Shown in pieces: positions 57,901-64,000 of a stretch of DNA of 64,000 nucleotides. The stretch comes from Centroberyx gerrardi. Taxonomy: Eukaryota > Chordata > Actinopteri > Beryciformes > Berycidae. Numbering within the stretch: position 1 is the first letter of the stretch; each line of letters begins with the position of its first letter. A model generated the notes under the pieces. The model did no database searches, was not told the DNA's origin, and saw nothing but the letters and a program-made list of their open reading frames with translations. The DNA lies in NCBI RefSeq assembly GCF_048128805.1, contig NC_136010.1, positions 27,577,980 through 27,641,979 of the forward strand, written 5' to 3'. The translations under genes were made by a program, and so were the position numbers.

Positions 57901-60900
57901 CATTGTCCGAAACGAATGGGTCATGTTATGGCACGGGTACCACTCAACATGGTACAACTATATATCTGTTTGCTGATATATGGGGCCGATATTGGGCCTT
58001 TACTAGAAATGGGATGTGGTCCAGTCAGTGTCGTCCACCTCTGATATGATGGATATGATGCAGTTTGATCGATTACCTATTTAATGTAGACTTGATCAAA
58101 ACTACACTATGAGAAGCCTTTAACCTTCATCGATTACAATGAGACATTTTGATCAGATTCTACACAAGTATGCATGAATGTTTAGTTATTACCCTGGGTT
58201 TCAATGAGAGTTTTAGTGTCCCTTGATGGTCTAAATTATGTTTCAGAGGCTTTTCCACCCTGACAACAAAAAAATTCTGGGCCATCTCAATCCAAACTAC
58301 AGATATCGGCCTTCAAAAACCCATATCACTCTAACCCTAGCCTGCATACTCAAAACACACAAATAAAACCTTAATGTACATCCTCTTCCCTTTTTTCATC
58401 CAAAAACACACAAAGGGAGAAAACATAACTTCCCTTCTTTCTATCTACAGTTTTACAGCATAGCACCGGCGTGACATCAGTTTACTACAAGCCGTGATTA
58501 TTGCTATTAGCTCATTGCTGTGAAGCTCTCAGGACATCTGGTTGGCAACGTCCCGCGTAACCGCCTGCTGCTGCCAGTTAATACTTCACCCATCAAACAC
58601 GACTGGCATCGCTCCCTCTGCTGAGAGACAGACGCGGGGAGAAGATGTGGGAGACGTCTCACCATTTCCACACTTTGTTGTCGTTGTGGTTCCTGGGGGT
58701 GTCCTGCAGCACGCACTGGTTGAATTTCATGGCTCTCTGCATGTGACGAGGATGCTGCTTTTTGGGGGAGGAGGTCGACAGCTGGAGAGCCGGGGCTCGG
58801 TCCCGGTAGCCTACCTACACCCTGCACTGATAAAACAGGTCATTCTGCCTTTAACAACTTCCTCGAATGCTACACATTCTAGAGAGCGCAGCAGTAAACT
58901 CCCTGTGGTCAGCTCCGGGTCGGCCACCTACTGTCTGTGAGGCAGAGTGTGGCTGAGAGGCTCTCCATGCGCTGCGGTTGGGATCCAGCTGAATTCACTT
59001 GCGTCTATATTTGTCCCGGTGAGGTCTTAGCGCTAAATCTCCCTGTGTGCACTGTGCCGTGGAATCAAAGCTCTCACTCATCTTAAGGACGGCTCTGCCT
59101 TGGCCCCGCCCGCCTGGCCCTAGGGACCCGCCCATTTCAGGGGGGGAGGCTCTCCTATTGGACAGGCGTGTCCCAATCAGACAGAACAGAGAAGTTGAAG
59201 TGGCTGTTCCCAAAACTAGTCAGCCTCACTGTATAGGCAGGAAATACTCACTGATCTAATTACTGTAACACAATGCCTTTTATTTATTTAAGGGTTTACA
59301 TCATATTAGTCCACTGGTTTTACATGTTGTAATACACAGTGGCTGCTGTCTCCAGGAGGGAATGCTGTTCCGTTCCATACAATGATGGTAAAAACACACA
59401 TCTAAGTGAGAATTAATTATAATAGCAAATAACTTAATTTACTTTATTTTATTCAAATTAGAAAATTATAATTATGAAGTAGTTAAAATGAATTGCTTTA
59501 ATTAAAATAAGAAAGGAAAGTAAAATCTGCAAGAAAAAATAATTACTGATAACTTAATTATTCACCGAATATATTTTATTTTAACTTTTACTTTATTTTA
59601 GGTTTAGTTTTTGTCAACTTTTTTTGTAACGTAAATCCCATTAAAAAAAAACAAAAAAAAACTAATAGGAGTACTACACTAGGAACAAAAATTCACCTTT
59701 TATGAATGAATGAAGGAATACTAGGTATACTATATAATAATACTATATACTACTATATATTTTCCTGTCATACTGCGAAAGTGGCCCATCCCTTGTGAGT
59801 TTTTATGGCCCATTTACAGCAACAGCGGCCTTTTGGCCTGCAGGAAGGGGAAACCCAGTTTAATTAGGTCAATAAGGGGGTTATATATCATACTATTTTA
59901 CATATTCTACACAGTAATGTCATGAAAACACCATACAGTACAAAAGAAAAATTCTGAATTGCAATTTCAAGTTTACATTATCACAGTCACACAAATTAAT
60001 CTCTGAAATGAAAGTTGAAACATTTTATACTGACATTACTAACACTAATGAATAAAAAACGAGGCGCTTGCCTAATGTCTTGCCATAATCACCAGGATAT
60101 ATTTCATATAAACAGTTATGCTAATGAGGTCATTAATTAAGCAGATTAATGCATTAATTAGCAAATGTCAACACACTTGTCTTCACATAACACATGGGCA
60201 GTATTAATATGAAGTTCGTATAGTTTCCAAAAAATCTGATTTCCCTCATTAATTTGCAAATTTTGCAGCAAAGTGCTCCAAAATCTAATCAGATCATAAC
60301 TCTATAGTAGTTTAAAAAAAAAAAATGTTTTCCCTCATTAATTTGCAAATTTTGTACTCCAAAATCTAATCAGATCATCTACTGTATAGGGGGAACTTGT
60401 GGTGTAATAACTGAACTATTATTAATTTTATTTAATCATTTATTCATTATTCATTGAATCATTTATTCATGATTAATTGAATAATAATAAAGTGCTGATC
60501 GACATGCTTCTTACCTCTACCACAATTGATAGGGACACTGCAGAGAATTTATTTCTCATCACATTGACAGAAGGCTGAAGGCAACTGAACCGTAATGAAA
60601 GTTCTGTTGTCTACTAGATAAACTGCCGCACTGACTGACCCACTCTGATAACTTAAAAATACCCACAAAAGAGGAATTGCAGTGTGTTACAGTGCATATA
60701 TCTATACAATCAGGAAAGCTTGAAACGGAACCAAACTTTTAGCATCATAGATCGGTGGTCACTGGTACTTCCAGTCTGACTCATTTTCTTTTGTTAGTCT
60801 TATTTTAGCTGTTGTCAGTTAATTTTATCTCATCACAACTGCATGTTACAACGTCACACAGCCGAACTACATTGGATTATTCAGCGACCAAACCACAGGG

Positions 60901-63050
60901 AAAACCTCTAAGCTTTTGATTAGAAAGGATTTGTATTTATAATTCAAAGAGTGCATCAAAGTGGAAACCAGAGCAGGGAGTTTCTCTGATGTAACATTTT
61001 AATTATTAGTTTGTTTAATTGACAAATGCACAGGTAACAGGATATCTGCAGGTTTTATAAAGCCACATTTAAGACTTTTTAATCCTACCTGGAATAGAAT
61101 TTAGGGTTAATTTAACTTAACGGACTACTTCTGACTGAACATAACTAATGGAAGTTAGGGAACTATAAATGGACAGAATAACAAAAAGGACCACGGAGAT
61201 GAGTCATATTGTACTACTAACCCTGGTCTGGACTAAGTGGACATGCAGTGCAAAGAAACCTGTCATTGCATGGTGAAAAAATACAACTAGAATACTCTAA
61301 TAGCTGCATTTAAGACATTTTAATACATTGTACTGCCTTCAATTCAAATACTTTCAAACCTTTATCAAGAAAATTGATACCAGGGTATGACCTGTTGCCA
61401 GTATAGTGCTTATGTTCCTAATCAAGTGCTATACCGCAACATATTGCTAAATGTGCTGTCTCGCAACTCCCAGCTGTTGAAATTGCTCTTGGCAGCACTC
61501 TTGTTTGTGCAGCAGATATGTGGAAGGTAGAGGACTGACAAAACCTGCTCTGAAACGACTACGTGCCTCGTCGTCGCCGCATGGCTTCTCTGAAGTGTTT
61601 AGGGCACGGAGGCCTGCGTGGTGGGCGGGGCTTCTCTCTATGGCTCTAGCCTACAGACGACACACCAAAACAATCATCTACCTTGAACGGTATCGCCGCC
61701 ACACCCGTCCACAGACAGGGCAGTGTGTTCACCAACGGAGCCGGTTTCCAGTTTAGACAATCTAAACAATGACCAGGTCACATTTAGTGAGGCGTGTTCA
61801 ATTTCTGACTTTGACCTTTTGTGTCAAATTACCCTTTCTATTGCTTTGTGCATTAAAAGCACAAGGGCTGTGTGTGAATTACAGTCAACTAACAGTATTG
61901 TCAAGCTGTTGCTATATCATCGCTTTGGAATTAGCTCTACCTAATGGCTACAGCCTAGCCTATATTTTGGTATAAAGATAGCCTGGTTCTGCTACTTTTA
62001 ACCTGTGTAGCAGCTTTGGACTTGAGTCCTAAGTCCTAATCCTTCTACTACTGCCACATAAAACAAACAGCGCTGGTAGCCAGTTATGTGACTGTGGGAG
62101 TCAAGAGGCCAATAGTCTGGCCAGGCTTGGGTCAGGACAGGGAGAAGGGCAGTAAAGTGAAAGAGTCTTTCATAACTCTGTTTGATGATTCATTGCGTAG
62201 GTCTATGTAACAGCTATGTAATTTGTGCCTGGTCTGATATAACCATAGGACAGGACAGCCGTGACGTGGGTCTAACCTATGACACAATGTGGTGATTAAG
62301 GTTTGGACTGATGTGGGTTTCTGTAGTCTGATAATGTCCTTTTTTGGACTTAAGCTATTTTGTGCCGATATTCATTATCGTTAATTCTGACCATTTTTGT
62401 GACAACTCCAACAAGTAGGCCCGACTGAGCTGGGACAGAACTTTATATTCAGCAGGGTTGAAAATCTTCTGAAACAGTATTTAGACACTAAAACCCGGAA
62501 TAACAATAAGAAGAAAAACAAGAAGAAGAGTTGTGTGGAATCTGATTCATATGTCTCATTGGAATGAATTCAGGTTAAGGGCTTCCTATAGATAACCAGT
62601 GTAGTATTGATCAATTCTACAGTGAATATGTAATCAATCAAACTGCATCATATCCACCAGTCTAACCCTGGTTGTGTCTGCTGCTGAGAGACAGCATGCT
62701 CCCTGTAAACTTGGATTTCAAAGTCCTACTGTACCATTTACCAACTGCCACTCATGCTGACCATGGTCTCAGTAGGACAGACAAGAACTACTGAACTAAC
62801 AACCAACTGTAATGGCTGGTAAATAAGTAAAAATGAAAATAATGACGACTATGCATTTTGTACACCAATTCATGACTATGGCACAAAAAGTGACACAAAC
62901 ACTCCTCATGATGCAATTACCAATGTCAGGGTACAAGGCAATAATTACTCGGCTTGTCTGACTTACATTACTGCGTGTGGATTCTGCAGCATACATGCCT
63001 TGGGGCCAAATGTGGTCACAGGGCTTGGTCCATGAAGTGACTGAGTCCTC
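49838..63050 (-). CDS. nadk: NAD kinase, 5' part beyond window
   Basis: Cytosolic NAD kinase phosphorylates NAD+ to NADP+ with ATP, supplying NADPH pools. Exons in phase on the minus strand: 62967-63050 (RTQSLHGP...LQNPHAV), 54644-54773, 54220-54328, 54024-54109, 53813-53915, 53525-53667, 52123-52222, 51730-51887, 50444-50526 and 49838-49985 (stop). Diagnostic motifs are the nucleotide-binding [68 protein letters not shown] plus [14 protein letters not shown], and [13 protein letters not shown]. The C-terminus ends in an acidic S-S-E-E-D-E-F. The first listed exon needs a donor in phase 2 from an exon outside the window, where the human protein has its SRSLSASPALGS segment. The exon at 53525-53667 differs most from human (loop of charged residues). 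No disabling change was seen. Teleosts may have two nadk genes; I cannot say which one this is. Confidence 0.95.
51898..51930. repeat. CA microsatellite next to nadk exon
   Basis: A (CA)16-type run begins 11 bp upstream of the acceptor of exon 51730-51887, at or next to the polypyrimidine tract (on the minus strand it reads (TG)n). Length changes here could affect splicing of that exon. Confidence 0.8.
52285..52660 (-). repeat. LINE 3'-tail repeat with AAG microsatellite
   Basis: It begins with AACTTTATTGATCCCTGTGG, then GAA/AAG repeats at 52361-52388, then TTTCAACACTAGAACATATT, matching the copies near 2841 and 44660. It lies in an intron of nadk. Confidence 0.5.
56872..56900. repeat. AT microsatellite
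   Basis: A run of about 14 TA dinucleotides in the nadk intron between 54774 and 58662. Confidence 0.8.
57965..58339. mobile_element. hAT-like MITE, TAGGGTTAGAC family, inverted copy
   Basis: The right end is TCTAACCCTA (ending 58339); the left end is a degenerate form of the same terminus followed by GATATATGGGGCCGATATT. Internal blocks GTCAGTGTCGTCCACCTCTG and TTTTCCACCCTGACAA match the copy at 2110-2583 in reverse. It lies about 320 bp downstream of the alternative nadk exon on the minus strand. Confidence 0.55.
58663..58742 (-). CDS. nadk: alternative first coding exon of nadk
   Basis: The frame starts at an ATG (58742) and encodes 26 codons, [10 protein letters not shown] then [16 protein letters not shown], ending TG before a strong donor (GTGAGA). 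Its phase is exactly that of the conserved upstream exon 62967-63050, so it splices in frame into the H-I-Q-D-P-A-S-Q exon (54644-54773), creating a Trp at the junction. The open frame continues 24 codons upstream of the ATG to a TAG, so a longer version needing another exon is possible. It replaces the usual N-terminus, upstream of the kinase domain, so activity should be kept while regulation or location may differ. Confidence 0.7.
58940..59200 (-). promoter_or_regulatory. GC-rich candidate promoter of the short nadk transcript
   Basis: About 300-430 bp upstream of the alternative start, the DNA becomes GC-rich with CCGCCC-type GC boxes (in CCCCGCCCGCC near 59104 and ACCCGCCC near 59127), a CCAAT box on the minus strand (ATTGG near 59157) and one on the plus strand (CCAAT near 59173). 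No TATA box was seen. The surrounding intron is AT-rich, so the patch stands out. Confidence 0.5.
59270..62290. other. AT-rich nadk intron, little recognised
   Basis: It holds low-complexity A/T DNA, a local duplication (60241-60297 and 60330-60378, both starting TTCCCTCATTAATTTGCAAA) and a small GC-rich patch near 61560-61640 with a GGGCGGGG box. No splice-consistent exon was found. Confidence 0.4.
62298..62670. mobile_element. hAT-like MITE, TAGGGTTAGAC family, diverged copy
   Basis: It begins with AAGGTTTGGACTGATGTGGG and ends TCTAACCCTG. Internal segments (GGTTAAGGGCTTCC, AGTGTAGTATTGATC) are collinear with the copy at 2110-2583. It lies about 300 bp downstream (transcript sense) of nadk exon 62967-63050. 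Confidence 0.55.
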
Positions 63051-63198
63051 CTGAAAGAAAGGATAGACAAAGAGAAAGGTCAGCTGCCAGGCAAGTATGC
63101 AAATTAAGACCTTCTATAGCAATCTGTTGAAGAAAAACAGAATGGCTTTTAAAAGTGCAAAGCAATTTTTCTTTTTTACCCAGAGTTGAATCAGAAAT

Positions 63199-63410
63199 AG
63201 GGATGGGACGATAGGTTTATCTCATGATATGATTCGATACACGATATGGGGTTCAGGATTCAATACAACCACGATACAATGTAATAAATAAAAGTTCAAT
63301 AACATCAAACTCTGACTGTGCAGAATTGTGTTTATTTCTGAGACACAAATCTTTCTAGCAATGGCATTGGCTTGCTAGAATGTAAACAACAATTTAAAAA
63401 TGTCATTACA
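63199..63410. mobile_element. truncated hAT-like MITE, AGGGATGGGACGATA family
   Basis: It starts AGGGATGGGACGATA and follows the element at 38615-39024 for about 210 bp, including GATTCAATACAACCAC and AAATAAAAGTTCAATAAC, then stops before the right terminus. It lies in the nadk intron at the window edge. Confidence 0.65.
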
Positions 63411-64000
63411 AAAAAAGTGAGAGATTCATTTTTTATATATTTGCAGAATCTGCTTTGTCAAAGTCCTGTCTCCCACCTTTTTTGCCTATTTACAATTATT
63501 GGTCAAGTTCAACATCACTTTAAACCTTTTTTGTGATCAACTAGCTATCACAAACCACTTCTATAGCCTGTCAAATCTGATACACGTGAGAAGAATGTGC
63601 AAAATATAACAGCCTTTATCAATCTGCAAATCATCATGCCACTACACAATGGGTACAGTACACATACTAACTCACAACCTTTCACAACTGTTGGTAAATT
63701 GTAGCCAAACATTATCAAAGCGACACTGTTTGGACCTACCCTAATTTGATAAAACCAAACACTTCTATCATGCTACCCGCTGTACAAATACCATATCTGC
63801 AAATGATGTCATAAAGACCAAACAAAATTTAATAACCATTAACATTAACACAACAGATTTCTTTATCTAGTCTTGAGTTGCTGAGTTCTTGAGAAATCCG
63901 AGAACTCATTATCTGTACTAAACTTCATTAAAACAAAGCGAGTGTATTGGGGTGAAAGGTCACTGTCAGATGAGCTGTGATGGAGCCAGACAAAATGGCT

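Noticed and set aside
61505-61975. Open frames of 68-83 codons in the nadk intron
   Set aside because: There are no fitting splice sites, no recognisable domain, and the frames overlap one another.

Overview
The window is animal nuclear DNA, almost certainly from a ray-finned (teleost) fish. It shows split vertebrate genes with GT-AG introns, conserved vertebrate proteins (MAD2L2, SLC25A45-like, SLC35E2, NADK), and a fish-type load of LINEs, hAT-like and Tc1-like MITEs and microsatellites. Five multi-exon genes could be assembled by hand; every exon was checked for splice dinucleotides, reading phase and codon count.

Layout from left to right. mad2l2 lies on the minus strand (2747-5539, eight exons, complete). 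An SLC25A45-type mitochondrial carrier lies on the plus strand (8992-13291, six coding exons, complete), with a decayed LINE in its fourth coding intron. 14.6-16.1 kb is a transposon graveyard with a broken Harbinger/ISL2EU-type transposase. slc35e2 lies on the minus strand (19312-27656, eight coding exons plus a probable non-coding first exon ending at 28944). Its introns hold a 637-codon L2-type LINE fragment, a 116-bp CA run and a 43-bp minisatellite. 28.4-37.3 kb is accessory DNA: a foldback MITE, a 33-bp minisatellite with several open frames, and an RTE-type LINE with an intact 15-bp target-site duplication. An unrecognised multi-pass membrane protein gene lies on the plus strand (37392-46688, nine exons, 326 residues). 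NAD kinase (nadk) lies on the minus strand from 49838 past the right edge, with an alternative first coding exon at 58663-58742 behind a GC-rich candidate promoter and a conserved upstream coding exon at 62967-63050.

The genes are not an operon and share no single pathway. Two neighbouring pairs converge: the carrier with slc35e2, and the membrane-protein gene with nadk, whose candidate poly(A) signals are about 190 bp apart. Human SLC35E2 and NADK are also neighbours (known synteny), which supports those two names.

I found no bacterial-type system, CRISPR array, tRNA or rRNA gene. The most unusual items are the unnamed membrane protein with an acidic dileucine signal, the nadk alternative start, the 33-bp minisatellite behind a TATA-like box, and at least six MITE families whose termini can be read directly.
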